From the NCBI GenBank assembly GCA_019915135.1, contig JAHLMK010000015.1, positions 124,001 through 188,000 on the forward strand: a stretch of DNA of 64,000 nucleotides, written 5' to 3'. The position numbers and the translations under genes were made by a program. This document shows positions 1 through 10,263 of this stretch, one piece after another. The notes beneath the pieces were generated by a model, which ran no database searches, had not been told where the DNA came from, and worked only from the letters and a program-made list of their open reading frames with translations. Position 1 is the stretch's first letter, and every line of letters begins with the position of its first letter. The DNA comes from Strobilurus pachycystidiatus. Its lineage: Eukaryota; Basidiomycota; Agaricomycetes; Agaricales; Physalacriaceae.

Positions 1-821
1 CCAAATCATTATAGAGATCCCATAAACTAACAAGAGAATGATCATTTAGTAGAAAGTCCCCGGTGATATCAACGGTGAGCAAGTATACAGAAGGCTCCCA
101 ACAAGTCAGTGTGATCTAGAAAGATATAAACAAGTCCATCACAGGGAAATACATGGCCTACCTGCATCATAAATGGCTCATTTCCTGAAAGACCCAGATT
201 TCCTGCTATAATCACATCTGACACATTGCCTGCCTTGAATGAAATATATGTCTGAATTCTTGATCAGACAATGAGAAAGCCAGATTATTAACGCTTACAA
301 CATCGCAGGAATTAGACAGTGGATTGTTGTAGTATGTGAATGATATGACTGGTTTGGTGAGGTCAAATCCATCATAAGCCGCAGAGATATTGTAGGTGAA
401 GGAGGAACCATTAGGCCTGAAGGTCTCACCCACATTCAAAGTCTGCGGACTGAATGGTGGGGCTTGAGTTGGTGCCTGGAGTACAGATGGAATCATGTAG
501 CTCAGCAGCAGTGGTGGAAGCGATGCATTCGGGTGGAGGGTGGTCTCCTGGACAAGCGTGTAAGCAGAGAGCGGGACTACTCAACGTGTCAGACAGGATG
601 TTTGCAATCAGTAGAATGCACACCGTTGACAAGACTAAGTACAACAGTGATGGCTAAGAACACAACAAAGACAATAGTGGTGCCCCATCGTCCAGCGTAC
701 GCTGCATGTGATGACAGTCAGCGGCGGCACAGGTCAGCTCCGAGTTGGACATACGCCGCGTAATGGGGACGCTGAGGCGATAGTTGACAATTGAGCTAAC
801 CAGTCCTCTGGGGGAAGGCAT
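1..821 (-). CDS. Two-pass membrane protein of unknown function, 5' part (cut by window edge)
   Basis: This is the first half of a gene that runs off the left edge. The start is the ATG at 821, chosen because the same Met-initiated leader with the ITRR motif begins the complete paralogue at 44016. Exons I infer: 755-821, 624-701, 299-576, then about 161-233 and from about 117 leftwards, with GT..AG introns of about 50 nt. Exon 2 encodes one hydrophobic span (IVFVVFLAITVVLSLVN), followed by a Pro-rich stretch (LQAPTQAPPFSPQTLNVG) and a YDGF..TKPVISF..YYNNPLS.SCDV block, all shared with the 44 kb gene. The likely topology is a short inside tail, one TM and a large outer domain; the second TM of the paralogue lies beyond the edge. 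Function is unknown. No lesion is visible in the part present. Confidence 0.8.
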
Positions 822-942
822 TGCCGACAAGTTCAGAGGTCGTGGGTGATGTATGAGGCAAAGGGAGGGAACGATTACACGCATGGTCATATTATATCAG
901 TCCCGAGACATGAGCCGCTTTCGCGCGGTGGCAAGCATCGAT

Positions 943-1090
943 AGATGCCTCGTAGCTACAATCATCATCACGAGGCCTCCTATTCTTGGCTTGATCCTGT
1001 CACTGTCAGATCTAGTTCTATGCGTTGACGCCAATCACCAGATTCACGTGCTCCTGCTCGAGTGTATTTTGAATGCACCGTTTAGTTGAA
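943..1090. repeat. Degenerate direct repeat, copy 1 (copy 2 at 2095-2245)
   Basis: The block begins with TGCCTCGTAG and an ATCATCACGA core. It continues through GTTGACGCAATCA-like and CGTGT-like segments to a TTTAG/CTTAG end. The same order of words recurs at about 2095-2245, and part of it again at 1985-2100. It is diverged and non-coding, so it is probably an old duplication or a fragment of a dispersed repeat. Confidence 0.45.
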
Positions 1091-2639
1091 TGAAACCGGT
1101 AAGCACATCGTTGTGGTGTCTTGCCGCGCGGCGAATGTACTCAATCGCAAGGCGTGGCGCTAAACAGGTAGACGTATCTTGAGACTATCAACGATGCGAT
1201 CTACTAGTGACCTCCCACACGCGCGACATAAGAGTACAAAGTATACGTGATGGAGGCTGACACACAGGGACTACTCATTCATTCATTCATACTCGGCACG
1301 GACCAATTACTGATCGCCGGACACTAGAGTACAGAAGGGCACGACTACTCTATTACCTCCAACTTGGCCACTTTATCTCCCAAGCAAGCCGAGCTCGCAG
1401 TCAACGCGCAAATGCCGGTGCTGTAGAGCTTTGCCCAGTGTCATAAATGGCCAGACGGCAAGCCTCACAGCCGTTGTGAGCCTTGTGTCCCAAAACAAGA
1501 GTGCCCCGCGCACAGGTCTGTGTCGTTGAGGTGGGAACGACATTGCTGCTTTGCTACTTTTGACTCGGCACTCATGCTAGTACTCGGATTCTTCCGCTGA
1601 CGATGTCTCTTGTTCTTGTGTCGTCGACCGCGAATTGGAGGATCTGCGCTGCGTCCGGCGATCCTCTGGGTCTGTGCCCTGTATGGATTGATTGATTGAT
1701 TGCAGGCGACTCCGATCTTCAATACCTCGACGTTGCTGCCATTCTCGGTGTAATGGATGGACGATGCGTCAAGGCCCGCATAAACAGCTCAATCCATCCG
1801 TGTGGTGGGACGAGCATGCGTATCGTCTATCTATGTAGGAGCTACCAGTGGGACGGGTGCACATTGAGGACGAGCTGATCAAGCGTTGCGACACCGTTCT
1901 CGAGGAAAGTCGTCGGCTTCTCCACTCAGAGTCACTCGAGTAGCCATCTGACAGATTGACAGGTGCACATCACACCCTTTCTCAGAGATTTGACAACGCA
2001 TTGTAATGTGCTGCTATTATCGGCGTGATTCTTCGCTTCTCTGCCACTGCGAGATCTGATCCACATTTTCGTGCATTGACAAGCATTGACACATGCTTGC
2101 CTCGTAGATACAATTATCATCACGACAGATACATTGTAATGGGCTGCTATTCTCGACGTGACTTTTCATGATCCACATATGGGTTGACGCAATCAGCAGA
2201 TGTCGCCGTTCGCGTGTACTTTCCTCAATGAGTGCACAGCTTAGCGGACACTGAGACATGGACTCCTGTCAAGTGCATGACCGGTCTTCCTGGGATGCCT
2301 GAGTCTATAGATTGTTCTGAGAACGCCACATGATGTTGACTGTATGTGAGAGTTCACGCCCGCGAAGATGTAGGGTACCATCAGAATCATAAGCGTTCGT
2401 ATGGGTTGAGACTCTAATGCAGAAGGACGACCGCGGGACAATTCTGTCCCTGTTCCGCTAGAGGTATCATGCTGCTCGGACAAGCAGTGCCCTTCTGCTA
2501 GCGACCAACATCTCTGATGAGGGCGAAACATGTTCACACGGACGGATTACATAGAGGCTCCCGAAAGGACGCCAGAAGGTGGAATGAAATCATAGATCCA
2601 TACAGTAGATACAGTTGAGGAGTGATCCCGAGGGTCAAG

Positions 2640-2790
2640 AAAGACGTCTCTCAGGATGACCTGAAGCTAACCTGCGGCTGTGACAGTATCGTCCCGCGAG
2701 CGAGAGGATCATGTTTCGTATCGTATGCGCGAGAGCATTGACATAGCCGGGCGTGAAGAATGGATAGGAGTAGACACATAAAGAGTGAGC
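2640..2790 (-). pseudogene. Relic matching the 42.1 kb fragment
   Basis: Read on the minus strand, this stretch encodes a segment with YSYPFFTPGYVNALAHTIR followed by a LAGRY-CHSRR ending. The plus-strand frame at about 42130-42250 encodes the same segment with moderate changes (YAYPFSTPGHVDTLAHTIR, LASRY-YRHRR). Both lie about 1.8 kb upstream of a copy of the two-pass membrane gene (starts at 821 and 44016). No domain is recognised and flanking exons are not evident. I read it as a leftover of a neighbouring gene that was duplicated along with the membrane gene. Confidence 0.5.
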
Positions 2791-2879
2791 CTGATTACCG
2801 TGTTGCCGCTGTGTGTTAGAAGACACTAGTCCTCCCCGCAGGAACGATAGAACGAAAGATCAAAGACCCGCATACCGTA

Positions 2880-2970
2880 TTTGAAGGAGTAAAGACAACT
2901 TTGAACTCATCCACAGCAGCTCAGAGCGCGCACACCCACACTCGGGCATGCACACCCACACCCGGGCATG
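2880..2970. repeat. Left arm of a ~90 bp inverted repeat
   Basis: The arm runs from an ACAACTTTGAAC-like segment through CATCCACAGCAG to two tandem units of a GCACACCCACACTCGGGCAT-like 19-20 mer. The reverse complement of 4178-4268 shows the same order (ACAACTAAGAAC, CATCCACAGCAG, then two of the same units). The arms enclose about 1.2 kb without a recognisable transposase. Confidence 0.6.
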
Positions 2971-3529
2971 CAGATGTGCGTAGTTGGACCTTGGACTCAG
3001 ACTTTATAACCACACGGCCCATAGGGCCGTTAGACGACCGTCGTATAGCAGTGCTCTGCGCAAGACGTTCAGGCGCATGCCGCAAAGTGCTTATGCACTT
3101 CGAATGTTTCAACACAACACGGTGCAGGGTGCAAAGCATGCACAAGTTGTTCTGCCGTAGACGTTGACAAGACACATATATATACTTCAACATTTGTGAA
3201 GAGTGGGAAGAAGCAGTATTGTACAGTTCGTGAATCTCGTAGACCGACTTCTTCCCAGCAGCTCCGACCACCATTTTTAGTCCTGAGACTGTGAAATCCC
3301 CGGGCCCGGGACGTTATATTTGTCATCTATTGTAAGAATTTGACAGCAGTACCTTAACTCAATACGAACCCTGCTTGCTGGCACGCAAGCTCACCGTCGT
3401 TGTCTGCTTTTTATAAAAGGCTCGGTTGTTGAGGGCATGGGGAGCTCTTGGGGCGGCAGCAGTACCGGAAGGGATGAGACATTGTATTAGACAGGACGTG
3501 TCGAACTAGTCAGGATACGCGACTCACTG

Positions 3530-3870
3530 GCGACTGCTGGCTATGAGAGAGAGTTACGCTGCCCTTGTGCGCGGTTGAAAGCTGATGTTCAGATTGGCGG
3601 CAAATCACAGGATAGCCAATGGTTTGGTCCACGTTGAGCAAGCCCCAATCGACGGCTCACCAGAGAACAAAACAACCACCGTCCGAAATCCCTCTCGGCA
3701 ACTGCCGGCTATGATTGAGCTCCGCTGCCCTTGTGCTGGGTCGCAAACTGATGTTTAAATTGGCGGCAAAGTAAAAGCGTTCAGTGGTGCCGCGCCTCTG
3801 AGCTCATGGTCGACGGATCAGTCCGCGCCGGGCAACCCCAATCAATGGCTCACCAAAAGGACAAAACCAC
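3530..3870. repeat. Two diverged ~165 bp near-tandem repeats
   Basis: Copy 1 (3530-3665) and copy 2 (3695-3870) share GGCAACTGC-GGCTATGA, CGCTGCCCTTGTGC, AACTGATGTT, ATTGGCGGCAAA, CCCCAATC-A-GGCTCACCA and ACAAAACCAC-GCCGTC in the same order. A third start (CCGGCAACTGC) occurs at about 3968. No coding frame is conserved between the copies. All lie between the two inverted arms, so they may be internal sequence of one element. Confidence 0.6.
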
Positions 3871-4177
3871 GGCCGTCTAAACACTTCTCATGGTACGTTG
3901 CCGTCGAGCCGAGCTGCTGAACTGGCTTGGTCAGACTGCGCAGAACTAGCCGTAAGCGACAACTCACCCGGCAACTGCTCGAGGATTTGATGCGCCTCTG
4001 ACCTAAGGATTCTGGAGCTCGGCAAGGGTGGAGCAGCGAGGCGGGATGATCCTGCATCCGGCTGGGGTCGACGGCGGGGGCAACGATGGTGGTGGTACGG
4101 AAGAGAGCAGCGTTGACCCCGATCACATGCTAATTACCGGTTCATACCTCCGCGCGCCTTCTCGTACGACGCGAGTG

Positions 4178-4268
4178 TGACTGTGCATGCCCGAGTGTGG
4201 GTGTGCACGCCCGAGTGTGGGTGTGCGCGGTCGCGACCTGCTGTGGATGTGTTCTTAGTTGTATATAC
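4178..4268. repeat. Right arm of the ~90 bp inverted repeat
   Basis: This is the reverse-complement partner of 2880-2970, with two tandem GTGTGGGTGTGC-containing units and then CTGCTGTGGATG. The arms are diverged from each other at scattered positions, so if this was a mobile element it is old. Confidence 0.6.
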
Positions 4269-5116
4269 CCTATTTGAAGTCTGAGTGAGACTAGTATAGC
4301 AAAGCGCGATGCCAATTGACAGGCTAAGCAACAATCAGGAACCGACTGAGCGTGCACGTAGTCCAACAGAGCCGTAGTGAATCAGTCAGCTCTCATTCGA
4401 GATTGACATCGTCTCCGCAGTGACTCGGGTGGTTGCTGACCGGCCTTAGAGCGAAAACAGGAGTCCTAATCCATTGCATTGACTCCGTCCTACAAAGATC
4501 GAGGCAAACGTCCACGATTATAGGGAGATCTGCGTGGCATTGCTGAATGAAGAGACCGAGGTCCGAGGCGCGAAGCGTCAAAGTATCACGTGAATCTTTT
4601 ATCGGCTTCTCGGCTGAGCTTTTTTTGCATTGCATTTCCACGTCAGCTTCCACCGTGTTCCACGACAACCGGTCTCCCTAGTTAAAAAGGGAAGGTAGGA
4701 GGACAAGCATCTTACCGGTGCCTCACAGAACCACTGATTCTCCCAGATTGCCCTCTAAAGCACGGTCAAGATTGGAGTCGGCATCACCGGTATGGTGGAA
4801 GTCGCTAGTGGGAGGCGTCAGCGGTATTGTGGATGCGTCAGCTCACCTTGTTTTCCGACGGCTTTCAAGAATGTCTCTTCTTGCTCACGCTGCCGTCGTC
4901 ACCGTCCCACATTAATATTACTATCTCAGCCTCTCGGTGCACTTTCGCGCCCATGCTTGTCATTCCACCTGGGGTTCTTCCTCCGCTGTCACCTCGTTGA
5001 TATGTTTCCTTGCTTCACGATGTGGTATGAATCTCGGTGAGCGAAGGATGTGCCCGCGCCAAAACTCTCACCAATTCGTACGAGAGCTCGATCATGTGAA
5101 CGTCATCGTGTGCCGC

Positions 5117-5123
5117 ATATATA
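5117..5123 (+). promoter_or_regulatory. Candidate TATA box of the HAD gene
   Basis: ATATATA lies about 45 bp upstream of the ATG at 5165. The position and composition fit a core promoter with a short 5' UTR. There is no experimental support. Confidence 0.4.
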
Positions 5124-5164
5124 GCGATCGACACACTGACACCTCTTGACATCGTACCAACACC

Positions 5165-6147
5165 ATGAACAGCATCGAAGCAGTTATATTCGACGTGCTT
5201 GGCACCACCGTTGACTGGCGGGCGTCCGTCCGTCAAGAATTGGGCGATTTGGGCCAGGCTCATGGTATCGACGAAGACTGGGACGCGTTTGCGGGCGAGT
5301 GGAGGAGGGGCTATTTGCATAACACGTATGTTTTAGCCCCATGAGAACGTTTGGAGCTGACTGTGTCGTAGGGGAAAAGTCGCATCGGGCTCTGGTGGCA
5401 CGACGAGCTTGAACGTCGATGTTATGCACCGACAGGTTCTGTCCATCGGCCCTATCTCAATGCTGGCCATTCTGACGTCTATGCGATAGATCCTGGACGA
5501 TATGCTTTCCTCTGACCGATGGAAACACTTTGGTGCGGTTTTGGACGATGAGACAAGGAAGAACCTCACCTTCGTCTGGCATCGCCTCAAAGGTACGAGC
5601 GATTCGCTCCCCGTGTGTGTCAACTCATGTCGACGCCGCGATACAGCGTGGCCAGATGTGCTCGATGGGTTACAGCAGCTGAGGAAGCGAGTGATAATAG
5701 CGAGTTTGTCGAATGGGAATGTTCGGCTCCTCGTGGACATGGTACGTCCAGATCCGACCACAAAGCACTCCATTGACCCTGTACAGGCCAAGTTCGCTGA
5801 AATCCCCTGGGACGTTGTCTTGTCTGCCGAGATGTTTGACTCGTACAAACCGTATGTCCACCTCTTTCTAATGTCCATTATCACTCACACGACACCACCG
5901 CAGCAACCCGCAAGTCTATCTCGGCGCACTGCGATATCTCGGGCTGGAAGACACGCCGGAGAAGTGCATGATGGTCGCGGCGCACAAGTGGGATCTCGAC
6001 GGTGCGGCGAAAGTTGGATTGAAAACTGTGTATATCCCCCGCGATGGAGAAGAGCTTGCCCAGGAAGTGAAGACAAAGGCAGAGGGCGGGACAGTTGACC
6101 GCGTTGTGAGCTCTTTCGCCGAATTAGTTAAATTGTTGCAGGAATAG
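5165..6147 (+). CDS. Haloacid dehalogenase-like hydrolase (type II, HAD superfamily)
   Basis: Six exons (5165-5325, 5372-5435, 5490-5592, 5647-5741, 5787-5851, 5904-6147) join in phase to a 243-residue protein, the usual length for this family. HAD motif I is AVIFDVLGTTVDWR near the N terminus, with the nucleophilic Asp. Motif II is IIASLSNGN, motif III is DSYKP with the catalytic Lys, and motif IV is VAAHKWDLDGA. A short cap domain lies between motifs I and II. The arrangement matches 2-haloacid dehalogenases, which hydrolyse the carbon-halogen bond of short 2-haloacids through an aspartyl-ester intermediate. In fungi the true substrate is often unknown, so the substrate is inference. No signal peptide is seen, so the protein should be cytosolic. 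All introns are 46-54 nt with GT..AG ends. It has no functional partner nearby. Confidence 0.9.
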
Positions 6148-6835
6148 ACCACGGTTTCTCGGCATTCAATCCAAATAATGTCAGACCGTTTCAAGTAGTC
6201 GTTCACAAATAGGATCGTGAAGTCTTCTGTAGCCGATTGTGCTTCACGAAAATGTTGGTGCTAAGTGCTTACCCCTCGGAAATGCGATGACCACGTCCAC
6301 AGCAACTGACAAAGTGATTGGGTCTCGCCAAAGACGACACACGAGATTTCGTTCGTTCAACCGCAATATTCGCAGAGTCGATTACACGCGTTGCTTCTTT
6401 GCACATTGGCATATCGAAGCCCGACATGAGCGGATTACGACGGAAAACCCACACACTGTGATCGCGGCGTTGAGAGGACAAAAACAAGGTGATAACAGTG
6501 ATTCTTGCCGACATATGTATTGTCAACTCGCCAGGGCAGTCGGAGACGCTGGTGTAAAGCCTCTCCTCTTTGGGATGCCGGCGATGCATCACGATATGCG
6601 CCTCGGATAGACTAGCGACTAGAACCTGGCTGGAGGGACCATGGTGTTGGAACTGGTCAGGTTCGTTCTCAACCTGTGCATGGGAATATTCAGCTTCAGC
6701 GGCACGAAAGAGGTGACAGTGATCGTGCAAATGAAGGCCGAGGAGAAACGGTCACATGCTCACAACCCGGCATCTGTCGTCGTCGACATTGACAGCCACG
6801 AATCATCCTTTTTCGACACGTCATCCATTCTTCCA

Positions 6836-7726
6836 ATGACCCTCCTGGACTCGGAAACATGCTTACTCTCCGTAGCGGCTCTCGCGCTGATGGCTATCTG
6901 GACTGTGATATACCTGCCTATCCTAGGCATACTTGTACGCTGGAGGTTGGACTACGTCCCTACAGCAGGCCACCGTGACAAAGACGCTGACGGTGCGAAA
7001 TCTCGAGTAACGACGTACATGAAGCCTTTGGGAATTGATTCCCATTTGCAGTGCCACACTGTGCCGGAAGTCATCTGTCAATGGCCAAAAGTATATACAA
7101 GATCGAAGTACGTTCGGGTCCTCTGTTAGTGGAAGTTCTCAATAGATCTTACCTATTTTCAGGGCTTTCGTGCGCTCTTCAAAGGATTCAGTCAGTCATT
7201 CGCCTTCCTTGAAAGCGCTCTGACTACAGCTCTGCGTAGGGCCAACGTTCTTCTACGGCATGGTGACCATCTTCCTCGCAATCCTCAAGGCCTGGGACAT
7301 CGTAATTCGTGAAGCAATCTTCGACACTGACATGATCGAGGATGGCAAATCTGTATCATTCTTTCTGGTTGGCTCGATCCTTGTTCCGTTTCGAGTTCAG
7401 ATGTATCGGTTCGTACCTCTCCCCTCCTCAATTTTGACTTTGACTTTTCTTATTTTACAGCTCTATGATGAACACCGAAGCGACGCAGAGCCGACCGGCA
7501 TGGCATGTACATCGCTGTCATCATCCGCACACTCATACGACTTTCCATCAAGTCACCATTCATTGTCGCGAAAGCACTCAATGTAGCTCTGACCCCCCTG
7601 GATGTCCTCATAATGCATCTGTACGCGGGCGGCGGTATATGGGAGACGTTTCGAAAGCTGAAGTGGAGCGCACTGTACCGAGGCTGGTGGGTGGGAATCC
7701 TCCGTGGAGAATATTTCGACATTTGA
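6836..7726 (+). pseudogene. Mitochondrial-carrier-like membrane protein, copy 1, frameshifted
   Basis: Exons 6836-6992, 7052-7107, 7163-7190, 7240-7408 and 7461 onwards have the same boundaries and phases as the carrier-like gene at 40863. The N-terminal TM (LLSVAALALMAIWTVIYLP), the VRWRLDYVP block, GFRALFKGF and the C-terminal KALNVALTPLDV and LYRGWW motifs are all present. In the last exon, near 7490-7502, the frame that continues from exon 4 differs from the frame encoding the conserved tail. The stretch there is shorter than in the paralogue, contains a GGCATGGCATG duplication, and the difference is not a multiple of three. The spliced product would therefore lose the last ~75 residues. 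A sequencing error cannot be excluded. Confidence 0.7.
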
Positions 7727-8005
7727 GAGGTTCGTGAACTCCAATGGCGAATTCTTTGTCTGACGACCGCTCACAGCATGTGTTTGCAAATCATCATGTA
7801 CTGTACCTTGTTGTATCATAACTCTTTGGTCTGTCTTTTATCTGCTGTCGTGTTTTTGGTGGTGGTAAAGTCACAGACCGGCGCATCAAGCATCTTGAGA
7901 TGTCTCGATGAACTGGCGAGAGCAAAGACAGCACAGAGTCAAAAGCAAGAGTCCATTCCAGTGTGTACATCTCACTGAAACTCTCAAATTTATTGCAGTT
8001 TCTGT

Positions 8006-8500
8006 GATGACGAACGTCCCGCGACTAAGTGCATCAGAGCTGGAAGATCACTGACTACCCCGTTATCGCTTGTACTACGACTCCCCGAAATTGCCGTTGG
8101 ATTTCGCTGGGCTCTTCAAAAAATGGGATCGTCTTCGAAGTAAGTATGTACCTCGAGTCTTCTTTCGCGCTCACTATAACGTCTAATGCGTCTCCAGACG
8201 CAGAGGCGATGTTGCCAAACGCCACTATAAGCGACCTTTTACAACGTGCAGATAGAGCGCCTGAAGGACAACTCCGTGCGGAATATCGTGCGGGCAGGTG
8301 TCGCAATTTTGACGTCTCTTGGCCTGGCACACTTCAAGTCGATACCATCCATCTGCCGCGAATTGCTCTCCTAGTACTTTGTGCGTCCCCCCTGGGACGG
8401 CAAAGCGCTCATCGGTCGCGACATCGTTTGCTATGCTCTCGACTTCTTCTCCAAGGGACCTAAGCTGTTGAACATGTACATTGGACAATGGAGAGTCTGA
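8006..8500 (+). pseudogene. Unidentified coding remnant with in-frame stops
   Basis: A chain of coding-like segments can be read on the plus strand. There is a short Met start at about 8006 (MTNVPRLSASELEDH, then a stop), then a segment with YRLYYDSPKLPLDFAGLFKK that ends at a plausible GT donor near 8140. After a possible intron come IERLKDNSVRNIVRAG and FKSIPSICRELLS, then an in-frame TAG near 8373-8375, then RPPWDGKALIGRDIVCYALD and FFSKGPKLLNMYIGQW before a stop at about 8500. The two internal stops and otherwise good codon sense suggest a decayed gene. I do not recognise the family. It lies just downstream of the broken carrier copy. Confidence 0.45.
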
Positions 8501-8791
8501 GTGGAATGTGGGCCCGATAATCCAGAATGCGAGAAAAGGCTTGTTGCCACTCCAATGAGACTGTTGATTTTCGACTTTACACACCGCGTACTTACCACCA
8601 TCTCTTTACAAAAAATCCAGAATCAACACGTCGTTCTTCACCGAGCCCGTCCCCCAGCCTATCTTATTTGTATATTCATGATATGAAAGATCCACACATA
8701 CGCGGTATATAGCAAAAGTCAAGTATTAATGTACTGGGCAAAAACGAATGTGTATAGGATAAATTCCTTCCGTACGATGATGAATATAGCG

Positions 8792-10263
8792 CTAGAGCAA
8801 CCCACAGTCCCTCAAATGCGACTGGAGCAGAATGTCCTGGACCGCGCTGAGGACGAACTTTATCTGGTTCGTGTCGGTGGCGCAGGTGAAGTGGGTATAG
8901 ATCTGCTTGTTCGAGCTCTGGTTGAGGCTTGTGAAGCGTTTGCTGCGGGGTGTCTGTCAGCTTGGGTTGAGGTGACGGAGAGGAGACGGCGCGTACTTCA
9001 AGAACTCGCACGCGGCATCATAACTATCACCGCCCGAGAACTCGGGGAAGTAGTCCGACAATGGCGAGTACGGGAGTTTCGCCTCAAAGAGATCGATCTT
9101 GTTCAGGAATAGGATCTGCACAAACTTGTCAGGAGAGGGACGGAGGACATATGGCAGTGTGGACGGACAATACTCGTCTTGACAAACCACCGCGAATTAC
9201 ATATAGAATCGAAGAGCGTCAGCGCCTCCTGCATGCGGTTCACGCTCTCGTCCTCATACAGCATCTGGTCATACTCGCTGAGGGACACCAAAAACACCAG
9301 CGCCGTCACGTTCTCGAAGCAGTGTATCCACTTCTTGCGCTCGGAGCGCTGCCCGCCGACATCGAAGAGCTTGTACGTGAGGTCGCCGATCTTGAACGTC
9401 GTCTCGGTGATGCCGGTGGTCTTGACGCGGGAGCGGAGGATGTCCTGGTCGGTGGGGAGGTAGGAGGGGCTCGCGATGCGCGCGAGGGACTGGAAGTAGT
9501 ATGTGGCGGAGTCGTTGAGCTGGAACTCGCGCGAGCGGGAGACGGCGGTGACGACGGCGGGATCTGCCCAGAGCGACTGCAGCGCGGCGAGGACGGTGGG
9601 GGCGAGGATGTCCGAGTCGAGCTGGGCGGGGAGGGCGAGGACGGTGGAGCGTGCGGGATCATTGGATGGAGAGAGGCGTAGGTTGAGGTGTGGGAGGGCT
9701 TCGAGGATAGCACTGATAGGGGTTTAGTACGGGAGCAAAGACGCGAAAGGAGGTGGCGTAGATTGAATGTCACGAGGAGAAAGATGACACAGGGGCAGAG
9801 ACTTCCGAGTCGCACATGGACGAGATGCGAAAAGGACGCGGATGGCAGCAAAGAGCAGGCGTCGCGCCAGAGATACAAGGACGCGCCGACTCACCGCATA
9901 GACTGGATAGTGTTCGCGTAGATGATCTCCCGGTACGAGTCGCGCTCCTGGTCGTTGTAGCCACCGTGATTTATAATCTTCATCTGCTTCAACACCGTCG
10001 ACTGCCACGCCACCGTTCTCAACACGAAATGCACGATGAGGACAGAGATAACGCACCTTGCCCGACTCGCCGGCACCGAGCAGCAGCATCTTGATCTCGT
10101 TCTTGGCCATCATCCTGTCGCGCTTCAGCTGGCTCTCGATCTCCTCGTTGCCTGCATTCCTTCGTCAGCCTGGATCCAAGACGACTATGCTACGCAGGGA
10201 AAAGGACGCACGGGCCTTGGCGGCGGGGTCGTCCGACGCGGGGCTCGACTGGCACATTCCCAT
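8792..10263 (-). CDS. Heterotrimeric G-protein alpha subunit, Gi-like
   Basis: Six exons (10212-10263, 10057-10151, 9895-10001, 9169-9712, 8997-9115, 8792-8942) join in phase to 355 residues, the normal G-alpha size. The N terminus MGMCQSS has Gly2 and Cys4, the sites for myristoylation and palmitoylation. The P-loop is GAGESGKST, switch II is FDVGGQRSERKKWIHCFE, the guanine-specificity motif is FLNKIDLF, and TCATDTNQI follows near the C terminus. The tail DCGLL has Cys at position -4, the pertussis-toxin type. It couples cell-surface receptors to effectors; in basidiomycetes these subunits act in pheromone and nutrient sensing. Which fungal G-alpha group it belongs to cannot be settled without a tree. 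The intron starting at 9168 has an unusual GTCCGT donor; the others are ordinary. No receptor or G-beta gene is adjacent. Confidence 0.96.

Larger units (their letters stand above)
822..5116. other. Gene-poor, repeat-rich interval
   Basis: No convincing gene is present. Open frames are short and lack recognisable domains. The interval holds degenerate direct repeats (about 943-1090 against 2095-2245), a pair of inverted arms (about 2880-2970 and 4178-4268), a near-tandem ~165 bp repeat (3530-3665 and 3695-3870), short tetranucleotide runs (ATTC at about 1273-1290, GATT at about 1687-1702) and a small coding relic at 2640-2790. The last few hundred bases would be the promoter of the HAD gene. 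Confidence 0.6.

Noticed and set aside
575..625. Apparent GC-AG intron in the left-edge membrane gene, by comparison with 44.2 kb
   Set aside because: Using GTGTGC (here) and GTGCGC (44 kb) as donors keeps the frame in both copies, so a GC donor is not needed.
2880..4268. Telomere or centromere satellite
   Set aside because: The CACACCC-rich units occur only twice per arm and in opposite orientation, not as an array.
9061..9681. 206-codon plus-strand frame across the G-alpha gene
   Set aside because: It is antisense to conserved G-alpha exons; its Glu/Gly/Arg content is the mirror of GC-rich third positions. No domain.
9306..9878. 190-codon Ser/Pro-rich minus-strand frame
   Set aside because: Shifted frame of the G-alpha exon 4; low-complexity only.
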